Origin: CAVVGB01 sp963747715
GTDB lineage: Bacteria > Actinomycetota > Thermoleophilia > Gaiellales > Gaiellaceae
DNA: 64,000 nucleotides
Direction: 5' to 3'
Assembly (NCBI GenBank): GCA_963747715.1
Contig: CAVVGB010000003.1
Span: forward strand, 62,001-126,000
Shown in pieces: positions 33,641-41,137 of this stretch. A program made the position numbers and the translations under genes. Under the pieces are notes generated by a model. It saw only the letters and a list, made by a program, of their open reading frames with translations. It was not told the DNA's origin and made no database searches. How positions within the stretch are numbered: the stretch's first letter is position 1; each line of letters opens with the position of its first letter.

Positions 33641-34893
33641 TGCTCTCCTGGCTCACCAACGCGTGGCGCGTTCCGGAGCTCCGCCACCGCGTCCTCTTCA
33701 CCGCGATGATCCTCGCCTTCTACCGGCTGGGGAGCTGGATCCCGACGCCGGGAGTCGACCCGGACGCCATCGAGAGCTACTTCGACGGCCAAGGCGGAAC
33801 GATCCTTGGCCTGCTGAACATCTTCTCGGGCGGCGCGCTTTCCCAGTTCGCGATCTTCGCGCTCGGGATCATGCCGTACGTCACCGCCTCGATCATCATC
33901 CAGCTGATGACCGTGGTGATCCCACGGCTCGAGCAGCTGCAGAAGGAGGGCGAGGCCGGCTACGCCAAGATCAACCAGTACACGCGCTACCTGACCGTCG
34001 TGCTCGCCGCCCTCCAGGCCCTGGGTTACTCGTACCTCTTCAACCGCCAGGGCGCGCTCGAGCTGAACGCAGGCAAGCTCATCCTCATCGTCATCTCACT
34101 GACCGCAGCGACGACGCTTCTCATGTGGATGGGCGAGCTGATCACCAAGCGCGGCGTCGGCAACGGCATCTCGCTTCTCATCTTCGCGTCGATCCTCGTG
34201 GGTCTACCCGGCGGCATCCGCGCCTGGAACGCGGGCGGGCCGTACGAGAAGCTCATGTTCCCGTTGATCGCGCTCGCGATCATCGTGGCCGTCGTCTTCG
34301 TCCAGGAAGGCCAGCGACGCATCCCGATCCAGTACGCGAAGCGGATGGTCGGGCGCCGGATGACGACGGGCGGCTCGACCTACATGCCCCTGCGCGTGAA
34401 CATGGCCGGCGTCATCCCGATCATCTTCGCCGCGGCGATCATGGCGTTCCCGCCAACGGTGGCGCAGTTCTTCCCGCAGACCCAGTCGTTCATCAACGAG
34501 CACTTCCTGCCGACGAGCCCGGTGTACCTGCTCATGCAGGGCTTCTTGATCGTGATCTTCACCTACTTCTACACGGCCGTGCAGTTCAACCCGGTCGACC
34601 AGGCGGACAACCTGCGTAAGCACGGCGGTTACGTCCCAGGCATCAGACCGGGTCCGCCGACCGCGCAGTACCTCGACCGTGTGCTCACGCGCCTGACGCT
34701 GCCGGGCTCTCTCTACCTGGCGCTCGTCGCGACGCTGCCGGCGCTCTTCATCCGCTACGGCGGCTTCTCGCAGGCGACGTCAACCGCGCTCGGAGGCACC
34801 TCGATCCTCATCGTCGTCGGCGTGGCGCTCGACACCATGCGACAGATGGAGTCGCAGATGATGATGCGCCACTACGAGGGCTTCCTGAAATAG
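33640..34893 (+). CDS. secY: Preprotein translocase subunit SecY
   Basis: SecY forms the protein-conducting channel with SecE and SecG. The 417-residue protein has ten membrane spans with the plug region PGVDPDAIESYF, GGALSQFAIFALGIMPYVTAS, the cytoplasmic RRIPIQYAKRMVGRR loop and FNPVDQADNLRKHGGYVPGI. It lies between rplO and adk as in most bacteria. Normal length and start (GTG overlapping rplO). Confidence 0.97.
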   Translation: MLSWLTNAWRVPELRHRVLFTAMILAFYRLGSWIPTPGVDPDAIESYFDGQGGTILGLLNIFSGGALSQFAIFALGIMPYVTASIIIQLMTVVIPRLEQLQKEGEAGYAKINQYTRYLTVVLAALQALGYSYLFNRQGALELNAGKLILIVISLTAATTLLMWMGELITKRGVGNGISLLIFASILVGLPGGIRAWNAGGPYEKLMFPLIALAIIVAVVFVQEGQRRIPIQYAKRMVGRRMTTGGSTYMPLRVNMAGVIPIIFAAAIMAFPPTVAQFFPQTQSFINEHFLPTSPVYLLMQGFLIVIFTYFYTAVQFNPVDQADNLRKHGGYVPGIRPGPPTAQYLDRVLTRLTLPGSLYLALVATLPALFIRYGGFSQATSTALGGTSILIVVGVALDTMRQMESQMMMRHYEGFLK

Positions 34894-34901
34894 GGGGCGA
34901 C

Positions 34902-35480
34902 ATGCCGCTCGACATCGTCATCCTGGGCCCGCCGGGCGCGGGCAAGGGAACGCAAGGGCAACGCATCTCCGCCGAGCTCGGCGTCCCGCACATCAACACC
35001 GGCGACATGTACCGCGCCGCGATCGCCGCGCGAACCGCCCTCGGAGACCGAGTACATCCCTATCTCGAACGGGGTGAGCTCGTTCCCGACGACCTGACGA
35101 TCGATGTCGTGCGCGACCGGCTTTCGCAGGCAGACACGGCTGAGGGGTTCGTCCTCGACGGGTTCCCGCGCACGCTGCCGCAGGCGGAGGCGCTCGACGC
35201 CATCCTCGCCGAGAGCGACCGCGAGCTTTCCGTCATCCTCGACTTCCACCTTTCGGAGGAGCTCGCAGAGCAGCGTTTGCTCAAGCGCGCGCTCGAGCAG
35301 CGTCGCGAAGACGATACCCCCGAGGTGATTCACCGCCGCATGGAGACGATGCGCGTCCCGGACGCGCTCGTCGAGTACTACCGCGCGCGCGGGATCCTCG
35401 TCGGAATCCACGCCGAGCGCTCGATCGACGAGGTCTTCGCCGAAGTGCAGAGCGTTCTGCAGGCGGCCGCTGCGCGTTAG
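34902..35480 (+). CDS. adk: Adenylate kinase, short form
   Basis: Adenylate kinase interconverts ATP+AMP and 2 ADP. The 192-residue protein shows the P-loop GPPGAGKGTQ (residues 9-18), NTGDMYRAAI (AMP binding), DGFPRT and the lid region reduced to RREDDTPEVIHRRMETM; it is the short form without the zinc-binding LID insertion, common in actinomycetes. It is part of the secY-adk-map block, ending three bases before map. Confidence 0.96.
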   Translation: MPLDIVILGPPGAGKGTQGQRISAELGVPHINTGDMYRAAIAARTALGDRVHPYLERGELVPDDLTIDVVRDRLSQADTAEGFVLDGFPRTLPQAEALDAILAESDRELSVILDFHLSEELAEQRLLKRALEQRREDDTPEVIHRRMETMRVPDALVEYYRARGILVGIHAERSIDEVFAEVQSVLQAAAAR

Positions 35481-35483
35481 GCG

Positions 35484-36245
35484 ATGATCATCCGCAAGTC
35501 GCAGCAAGAGATCGACGCGATGGCACGCGCGGGACGCGTCGTCGCCGACACCCTCGGCGTCATCGGCGACGCCCTTCGGCCGGGAGTCACCACCAAGGAC
35601 CTCGACGAGGCCGCCGAGGAGCACATCCGCTCCCAGGGCGGCGTACCGACCTTCAAGGGCTACCACGGCTTTCCCGCCTCGATCTGCACGTCCCCGAACG
35701 CGATGGTCGTGCACGGCATCCCGGGCCCGTACGCGCTCAAGGAGGGGGACCTGCTCTCGATCGACGTGGGCGTCACCCTGGAGGGCTTCGTGGCCGACTC
35801 GGCCTACACGTTCGCTGTCGGGGAGATCGAGCCGGAGGCCCAACGGCTCCTCGACGCCTGCCAGGCCGCCCTCGAGGCAGGGATCGAGGAGGCCCGGCCG
35901 GGGAACCGGGTGGGGGACATCTCGGCGGCCGTCCAGCGGACGACCGAGGCGGCCGGCTTCTCCGTCGTCCGGTCGCTCGTCGGCCACGGCATCGGCCGCT
36001 CCATGCACGAGGAGCCCCAGATCCCCAACTTCGGCCCTCCTGGCCGCGGGCCGGTCCTCGCTTCGGGCATGACGCTCGCGATCGAGCCGATGATCAACGC
36101 CGGCAGCGCCGAGGTGGTCGTGGCGGCCGATCGCTGGTCGATCTCGACCCAGGACGGGGCGCTCTCCGCCCACTTCGAGCACACCGTGGCCGTCACCGAG
36201 GAGGGCCCGCGAATCCTGACCCTGGCGGGGGTTTTGATACCATGA
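35484..36245 (+). CDS. map: Methionine aminopeptidase, type I
   Basis: MetAP removes initiator methionine from new proteins. The 253-residue enzyme has the metal ligands in SIDVGVTLEGFVADSAYTF, the GHGIGRSMHEEPQIPNFG loop and IEPMINAGS, and C-terminal GALSAHFEHTVAVTEEGP; all five ligands (D, D, H, E, E) are present. It lacks the SH3-binding N-terminal extension. The TGA overlaps a 16-codon mini-ORF leading to rpmJ. Confidence 0.96.
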   Translation: MIIRKSQQEIDAMARAGRVVADTLGVIGDALRPGVTTKDLDEAAEEHIRSQGGVPTFKGYHGFPASICTSPNAMVVHGIPGPYALKEGDLLSIDVGVTLEGFVADSAYTFAVGEIEPEAQRLLDACQAALEAGIEEARPGNRVGDISAAVQRTTEAAGFSVVRSLVGHGIGRSMHEEPQIPNFGPPGRGPVLASGMTLAIEPMINAGSAEVVVAADRWSISTQDGALSAHFEHTVAVTEEGPRILTLAGVLIP

Positions 36246-36292
36246 ATCCTCGCGGCTGGGCCGAATTTCGGCGTGGCCGCACTCTCCTATGA
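36242..36292 (+). CDS. Mini-ORF linking map and rpmJ (in the usual infA position)
   Basis: ATG at the map stop (ATGA) opens a 16-residue frame, MNPRGWAEFRRGRTLL, whose TGA overlaps the rpmJ ATG (ATGA). It spans an imperfect hairpin containing GCCGAATTTCGGC. The peptide does not resemble IF-1. It may act only to couple translation, or be chance. Confidence 0.25.
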   Translation: MNPRGWAEFRRGRTLL

Positions 36293-36402
36293 AGGTCAGA
36301 GCATCCGTCAAGCCCATGTGCGACCGCTGCCGCGTGATCAAGCGGCACGGACGCGTCCTGGTCATCTGCACCAACCCCCGGCACAAGCAAAGGCAGGGCT
36401 AG
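36289..36402 (+). CDS. rpmJ: 50S ribosomal protein L36
   Basis: The 37-residue protein MKVRASVKPMCDRCRVIKRH continues to a C-terminal CTNPRHKQRQG, giving the zinc ligands C, C, C and H of the classical L36. It leads into rpsM with three bases between, as in the alpha operon of most bacteria. Confidence 0.97.
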   Translation: MKVRASVKPMCDRCRVIKRHGRVLVICTNPRHKQRQG

Positions 36403-36405
36403 TTT

Positions 36406-36792
36406 TTGGCACGAATCGCAGGCGTCAACCTTCCGCGTGAGAAGCGGCTCGAGATCGGCCTCACGTACATCTACGGGATCGGCCCCTCGACTGCCCGGCG
36501 CGTCTGCGCCGAGCTCGGCCTCTCGGCCGACGAGAAGGTCCGCGACCTCACCGACGCCGAAATCACCAAGCTGAGGAACTTCATCGACTCGAACCTCCAG
36601 GTCGAGGGCGATCTTCGCCGCGACCGCTCGCAGTCGATCAAGCGCCTGCAGGAGATCGGCGCCTATCGCGGCGTTCGCCACCGGCGCGGCCTGCCCGTCA
36701 ACGGCCAGCGCACGAAGACGAACGCGCGCACGCGCAAGGGCCCCAAGAAGACCGTCGGCCGCGGCAAGAAGCCGCCCACAGCGAAGACTTAA
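36406..36792 (+). CDS. rpsM: 30S ribosomal protein S13
   Basis: S13 contacts P-site tRNA and the bridge B1a. The 128-residue protein (TTG start) has ARIAGVNLPREKRLEIGLTY, IYGIGPSTARRVC, SIKRLQEIGAYRGVRHRRGL and a basic tail GPKKTVGRGKKPP. Its TAA overlaps the rpsK ATG. Confidence 0.98.
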   Translation: MARIAGVNLPREKRLEIGLTYIYGIGPSTARRVCAELGLSADEKVRDLTDAEITKLRNFIDSNLQVEGDLRRDRSQSIKRLQEIGAYRGVRHRRGLPVNGQRTKTNARTRKGPKKTVGRGKKPPTAKT

Positions 36793-37199
36793 TGGCCCCT
36801 CCGCGTAAACCAGCCGCCACCAAAGGGCGGGCCCGCCGCCGCGCGAAGAAGAACATCGCGATCGGCCAGGCGCACATCAAGACGTCGTTCAACAACACGA
36901 TCGTCACGCTCACCGATCGTGAGGGCAACGTGATCGCGTGGGAGAGCGCCGGCTCGGCCGGCTTCAAGGGCTCGCGCAAGTCGACGCCGTTCGCCGCGCA
37001 GGTGACGGCCGACTCCTGCGCGCGCAAGGGGATGGAGCACGGCCTCCAGAAGGTCGAGGTGTTCGTGAAGGGACCCGGCTCGGGACGCGAGACGGCCATT
37101 CGCTCGCTGCAGGCCGCTGGCCTCGAGGTGCTCGGTGTTCGCGACGTCTCGCCGCAGGCGCACAACGGCGTCCGCCCGAAAAAGCGGAGGCGCGTCTAG
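36792..37199 (+). CDS. rpsK: 30S ribosomal protein S11
   Basis: S11 forms the 30S platform near the mRNA exit. The 135-residue protein has GQAHIKTSFNNTIVTLTDRE, AGFKGSRKSTPFAAQ, VFVKGPGSGRETAIRSLQAAG and DVSPQAHNGVRPKKRRRV. The TAG overlaps the rpsD GTG. Confidence 0.98.
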   Translation: MAPPRKPAATKGRARRRAKKNIAIGQAHIKTSFNNTIVTLTDREGNVIAWESAGSAGFKGSRKSTPFAAQVTADSCARKGMEHGLQKVEVFVKGPGSGRETAIRSLQAAGLEVLGVRDVSPQAHNGVRPKKRRRV

Positions 37200-37819
37200 T
37201 GGCTCGCTCCATCGGACCCAAGTGCAAGCTCTGCCGCCGCGAGGGCATGAAGCTCTTCCTGAAGGGCGAGCGCTGCCTCACCGAGAAGTGCGCCGTCGAA
37301 CGGCGCAGCTACCCGCCGGGCGAGCACGGCCGCGGCCGCATCAAGCAGTCGGAGTACCTGCTCCAGCTGCGCGAGAAGCAGAAGGCGCGCCGCTACTACG
37401 GCATTCTCGAGAAGCAGTTCCGCAACTACTACGAGAAGGCCGCCAAGCGCTCGGGCATCACGGGTGAGGAGCTCCTGCGCATGCTCGAGACGCGCCTCGA
37501 CAACGTCGTCTACCGGCTCGGCTTCGCCGCCTCGCGCGCCCAGGCGCGGCAGATCATCCGCCACGGGCACTTCCAGGTGAACGGCCGCCGCGTGAACATC
37601 CCGAGCTTCCAGGTGCGCCCGAACGACGTCGTCGCGCTTCGGGCGGGCAGCCCGGTCGAAGCCGTCGTCCGCGACGCCACCGACCTGACGGCCTCGGTCT
37701 CGCCCTGGCTCCAGGCCGACCACGACAACCTCACGGGCAAGGTCCTCAAGCTTCCGGAGCGCTCCGACATCGACGCTCCCGTGCAAGAGCAGCTCATCGT
37801 CGAGCTGTACTCGAAATAG
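37199..37819 (+). CDS. rpsD: 30S ribosomal protein S4, zinc-binding form
   Basis: S4 nucleates 30S assembly. The 206-residue protein starts at GTG (ARSIGPKCKLCRREGMKLF) and has the four-cysteine zinc set CKLC...CLTEKC at residues 9-31, RRSYPPGEHGRGR and the S4-domain RLGFAASRAQARQIIRHGH. The zinc (C+) form is typical of many Gram-positive lineages. rpoA follows by 11 bases. Confidence 0.97.
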   Translation: MARSIGPKCKLCRREGMKLFLKGERCLTEKCAVERRSYPPGEHGRGRIKQSEYLLQLREKQKARRYYGILEKQFRNYYEKAAKRSGITGEELLRMLETRLDNVVYRLGFAASRAQARQIIRHGHFQVNGRRVNIPSFQVRPNDVVALRAGSPVEAVVRDATDLTASVSPWLQADHDNLTGKVLKLPERSDIDAPVQEQLIVELYSK

Positions 37820-37830
37820 AAAGGATTCAA

Positions 37831-38790
37831 TTGGCAACGAGAACGAGTCTCATGGATTTCCAGGTGCCGAAGATCACCCACGAGGAGGTCAACGAGCACC
37901 GCGGCGTCTTCGTCATCGAGCCGCTCGACCGCGGCTTCGGCTACACGTTCGGCAACTCGCTGCGCCGCGTGCTGCTCTCCTCGCTCGAGGGCGCTGCTGT
38001 CACCTCGGTCAAGATCGAAGGTGTCGCGCACGAGTTCACGACGTTGAAGGGTGTGCGCGAAGACGTCACCGACATCATCCTCAACTTGAAGAGCCTGATC
38101 TGCCGACTGCACGGCGACTCGCCCGAGATCGAGGTGCGCCTCGACAAGAAGGGCGCCGGCAAGGTCACGGCTGCCGACATCGAGGCACCCGCCGACCTCG
38201 AGATCCTCAACCCGGAGCTCGAGATCGCAAACGTCTCCGACAAGGGCCGCCTCGAGATCACGCTGACGATCGGCCGCGGTCGCGGCTACGTTCCGGCTGA
38301 GCTCAACCGCGGGCCGGAGCACACGATCGGCGTCGTCCCGGTCGACTCGATCTTCTCGCCCGTGCGGCGCGTGTCCTACGAGATCGAGGCCGCCCGTGTC
38401 GGCCAGCGCACGGACTACGACAAGCTGAAGCTCGACGTCACCACCGACGGCGCCCTCGCACCGCGCGACGCGATCGGCCAGGCCGCCGAGATCCTCATCC
38501 GCCAGCTCGCGATCTTCACCGACCTCGAGCGCATCGAGGGCTTCGGCGAGGCCGCAGAGGCCGAGGCGGAGGCGCCGCAGGCGCACGGCATGGAGAACTT
38601 CCCGATCGAGGAGCTCGAGCTCGGCGTTCGCAGCTACAACTGCCTCAAGCGCGTCGGGATCGAGACGATCGGCGACCTCGTCTCGAAGACCGAGAACGAG
38701 CTCGCGGCGATCCCGAACTTCGGTAAGAAGTCGATCGAAGAGGTCCGCGAGACCCTCGCGGCTCACGGTCTGACCATGCGGGAGGACTAG
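37831..38790 (+). CDS. rpoA: DNA-directed RNA polymerase subunit alpha
   Basis: Alpha dimerises to start polymerase assembly. The 319-residue protein (TTG start) has the N-terminal domain with EPLDRGFGYTFGNSLRRVLL and GVREDVTDIILNLK, a linker near 240-250 (AEAEAEAPQAHG), and the C-terminal domain LELGVRSYNCLKRVGIETIG, NFGKKSIEEVRETLA, which contacts UP elements and activators. rplQ follows by eight bases. Confidence 0.98.
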   Translation: MATRTSLMDFQVPKITHEEVNEHRGVFVIEPLDRGFGYTFGNSLRRVLLSSLEGAAVTSVKIEGVAHEFTTLKGVREDVTDIILNLKSLICRLHGDSPEIEVRLDKKGAGKVTAADIEAPADLEILNPELEIANVSDKGRLEITLTIGRGRGYVPAELNRGPEHTIGVVPVDSIFSPVRRVSYEIEAARVGQRTDYDKLKLDVTTDGALAPRDAIGQAAEILIRQLAIFTDLERIEGFGEAAEAEAEAPQAHGMENFPIEELELGVRSYNCLKRVGIETIGDLVSKTENELAAIPNFGKKSIEEVRETLAAHGLTMRED

Positions 38791-38798
38791 GGGGCGCT

Positions 38799-39191
38799 TT
38801 GCGCCACCGCAAGTCAGGCAGAAAGCTCGGGCGCGACGCGGCCCACCGCAAGTCGCTGTACGCGAACCTCGCGATCGGCGTGATCGAGCACGGCCGTATC
38901 CGCACGACCGAGGCCAAGGCCAAGGAAGTGCGGCCGATCGTCGAGGAGATGATCACGCTCGGCAAGCGCGGCGACGTGTCCGCGCAGCGCCAGGCGGTCT
39001 CATTCCTCCGCTCGAAGCCCGTCGCGCACAAGCTCTTCGCAGACGTCGCGCCGCGCTTCGCCGACCGGCCCGGCGGCTACACCCGTATCGTCAAGATCGG
39101 CCCGCGCGCAGGGGACGCCGCGCAGATGGCCTACCTCGAGCTCGTCGACTACGTGCCCGCTCCCCGGGCGCCCGTCGCGCCGACGGCCTAG
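38799..39191 (+). CDS. rplQ: 50S ribosomal protein L17
   Basis: L17 lies at the exit tunnel. The 130-residue protein (TTG start) reads RHRKSGRKLGRDAAHRKSLY, then IRTTEAKAKEVRPIVEEMIT and GGYTRIVKIGPRAGDAAQMA, ending with a short Ala/Pro tail. It closes the ribosomal block. truA, its usual follower, is displaced by an accessory segment of about 2 kb. Confidence 0.97.
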   Translation: MRHRKSGRKLGRDAAHRKSLYANLAIGVIEHGRIRTTEAKAKEVRPIVEEMITLGKRGDVSAQRQAVSFLRSKPVAHKLFADVAPRFADRPGGYTRIVKIGPRAGDAAQMAYLELVDYVPAPRAPVAPTA

Positions 39192-39234
39192 CTAGCGGAA
39201 CGTCCAGCCGTACCATCCCGTATTACGGGAGACA

Positions 39235-40179
39235 GTGCGCTGGAGCCCATTCATCGTCGCAGCGCTGGTCGTGATCGGAGTCTTGGCGTCGGTCGACGCC
39301 TTTCGCGGCGGTGCTGACCGGCCCCGGCCAGAGCCCGACCCGCCTCCCGAGAGCACCACTACGACCAGGGAGCGTGCTCCCACGCCGGCGGAGACTCTCA
39401 GCGCGGCGGGCGTCACCGGCACTCTGTACTTCACGCTGTCGGTCGACGAGGGCTGCGTCTTGCATACGCGGCTCCTCCCCGGCTTGGACGACGGCGGCGC
39501 CTTTCTCCTCGACCGCTGCGAATTCGACGTCTCACCGCAGGGCAACATCGTGACCGGCGCTCCGTGTCCCGGAGGAGTCATGGAGATGGGCCCGGCCGGC
39601 GGGGTCCCGGACCGGCTGCGAGGGTGCGCGCCCGCCTGGCGTCCCGATGGTGAGCTCACGTTCATACGCGACGGGGACGTCGTAACAGCCGACGGCGAGG
39701 TGCTCGTGCGCGACCTTGCGCGTGCAGGCCGTCCCTGGTTCTCGTCCCGGAGACCGGTGAGGGTCCGAGCGCTCGCCTGGCTCACGGAAACGCGTCTCGC
39801 GGCGATTCTTCGGGGCCGAAGCCGCTTCGGCGGCCACGACTTGCTCGTCTTCGCGGAGGGGCGCCGCGCGTTCTCCGGAGGCGAAGTGACTGAAGCCGCG
39901 TCTCTCTACGTGGACCGCCCTCGGCAGGAGGTCTGGGTCGCTCATCCAGGAGACGACTTCTCGCCGCCTGGCATAGCCGTCTACACCCGGAGTGGGGCCT
40001 TCCTGCGTACGACGCCGTTCCAGGCGAATGTGAACGGCTTCGCGGCCGCGCACGAACGCTGGTACGCGCTGGCGCGTCCGGACAACATCTGCATCCACGA
40101 ACGCAGAAACCCCCCGCCGCGCGAGGAGTTTCCGCTCACCTGCCTTCCGTTCGACGTCGTCGACCTGGCGTGGATTTAG
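39235..40179 (+). CDS. Membrane-anchored or secreted protein of unknown function
   Basis: The 314-residue protein (GTG start) has an N-terminal membrane segment (about 4-20, PFIVAALVVIGVLASV), a Pro/Glu/Thr-rich linker (30-55) and an extracytoplasmic domain of about 250 residues with repeating short beta-like units (VRDLARAGRPWF, HDLLVFAEG, QEVWVAHPGDDF) that could form a propeller. Four cysteines pair plausibly in two groups. I recognise no family. Its TAG is made from TA plus the first base of the adjoining MITE-like element. Probably not part of the ribosomal operon functionally. Confidence 0.75.
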   Translation: MRWSPFIVAALVVIGVLASVDAFRGGADRPRPEPDPPPESTTTTRERAPTPAETLSAAGVTGTLYFTLSVDEGCVLHTRLLPGLDDGGAFLLDRCEFDVSPQGNIVTGAPCPGGVMEMGPAGGVPDRLRGCAPAWRPDGELTFIRDGDVVTADGEVLVRDLARAGRPWFSSRRPVRVRALAWLTETRLAAILRGRSRFGGHDLLVFAEGRRAFSGGEVTEAASLYVDRPRQEVWVAHPGDDFSPPGIAVYTRSGAFLRTTPFQANVNGFAAAHERWYALARPDNICIHERRNPPPREEFPLTCLPFDVVDLAWI

Positions 40180-40347
40180 GAAGGCTTGACGGAACACAGC
40201 TGATGCCGCCTGGCCGCGCCGGATCGCCGCGAGGCTGCGTCCTCGGTCGCGCCCGTACGTAACCCCAGTACGAACGCTCCCTGCGTCCGTTGCCTCGACG
40301 CCGCCCATCGCACCCAGTCAGCGAGCGAATTCCGCCAAACCCTCCTA
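40177..40347. mobile_element. MITE-like element, copy 2 (TA-flanked, terminal inverted repeats)
   Basis: It begins TAGGAAGGCTTGACGGAA and ends TTCCGCCAAACCCTCCTA, with both TA borders, and closely matches copy 1 over its whole length (167 bp between the TAs). The core hairpin is CGTAC-gtaacccca-GTACG between GCGTCCTCGGTCG and CTCCCTGCGTCC. The left TA is part of the TAG stop of the plus-strand gene, the right TA part of the TAG stop of the minus-strand SRPBCC gene. No transposase is encoded. Confidence 0.78.
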
Positions 40348-40794
40348 GCGAACAGCCGACCCGTAGCGCTCGCCGAAGACGAAGTCCCAGCCCGAGTCGT
40401 ACTGCGCGCGCAGGTCGGCCGCGTGCTCACCGTGTCGCTCCCACCCGCTGTGGACGAGCTCGACCAGCGTGCCGTCCCCTTGCGGCGTGAAGCGCAGCTC
40501 GACGTCGGTCGCGACCGCTCGCCCGAGATGCCAGGAATGAACGAGGCGGTGGGGCGGATCCCAGACAAGAACCTCTCCCCAGTCGACCTCCTGGCCGTCA
40601 CGCGTGCGCTCGTACAGGCGCCCGCCCTCGCGGGGCTCCATGATCAGCGTCTCGGCGTTCTGCGACGGTGCATGGGTGTCGAGCGGCCACCAGGTCGCGA
40701 TGCCGTCCGTGTAGACCCGAAACGCCTCCTCGGGCGATCGCTTCACGACGATGCTCTTCGTGACCGGAGCGATCTCAGTCATCTGCTGTCCCAT
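40345..40794 (-). CDS. SRPBCC / AHSA1-family protein
   Basis: The 149-residue protein starts GQQMTEIAPVTKSIVVKRS after a good AAAGGAG site and shows the AHSA1 pattern: SPEEAFRVYTDGIATWWP, EPREGGRLYERTRDGQEVDWG, LVWDPPHRLVHSWHLG and a C-terminal HGEHAADLRAQYDSGWDFV. Such proteins bind hydrophobic ligands and are often co-encoded with ArsR-type regulators, as here: the start lies 20 bases inside the arsR-like gene. Ligand unknown. The stop codon is formed at the MITE-like element border. Confidence 0.88.
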   Translation of the reverse strand: MGQQMTEIAPVTKSIVVKRSPEEAFRVYTDGIATWWPLDTHAPSQNAETLIMEPREGGRLYERTRDGQEVDWGEVLVWDPPHRLVHSWHLGRAVATDVELRFTPQGDGTLVELVHSGWERHGEHAADLRAQYDSGWDFVFGERYGSAVR

Positions 40795-41107
40795 CGGATT
40801 CTCCTTTCGATTCGGCCTCGGCGGCCGCTTTGAAAGCGTCGAGCGCCTCCTGCCAGAACTCCTCGAAGTACGCCCGCAGGTCGGCCAGCCCATCGCCGTT
40901 GACGCTGTAGAAATGGCGTGTGCCCTCCCGCCGCTCGCTCACCAAGCCGGCTTCCTTGAGGATGCGCAGATGCTGCGAGACGGCCGGCCGGCTGACCGGC
41001 AGGTCGCGGGCGATCTCGACCACCGGCTGCGGCCCGCGGCGGAGGCGTTCCAGCACGGCCCGGCGCGTAGGATCGGCGATCGCTGCGATTGCATCTGCGT
41101 AAGCCAT
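40775..41107 (-). CDS. ArsR-family transcriptional regulator
   Basis: The 110-residue protein has a winged helix: AIADPTRRAVLERLRRGPQPV, then ARDLPVSRPAVSQHLRILKEAG as the recognition helix region and GTRHFYSVNGDGLADL as the wing. No metal-binding cysteine motif is present, as in the branch paired with SRPBCC proteins. It probably represses its own two-gene operon through the inverted repeats in the 25-bp gap to truA, which is divergent. The gene overlaps the SRPBCC gene, so translation is coupled. Confidence 0.9.
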   Translation of the reverse strand: MAYADAIAAIADPTRRAVLERLRRGPQPVVEIARDLPVSRPAVSQHLRILKEAGLVSERREGTRHFYSVNGDGLADLRAYFEEFWQEALDAFKAAAEAESKGESDGTADD

Positions 41108-41108
41108 T

Positions 41109-41137
41109 ACTTACCGTAAGTTACTGCTTACCGTGAG
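41109..41137. promoter_or_regulatory. Tandem inverted-repeat operator between the ArsR gene and truA
   Basis: ACTTAC-C-GTAAGT (41109-41121) is a perfect palindrome; eighteen bases on, GCTTACCGTGAGC repeats it with one mismatch. The two fill the 25 bp between the arsR-like ATG and the truA GTG and reach into truA. They are the natural binding sites for the ArsR protein. Confidence 0.65.
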
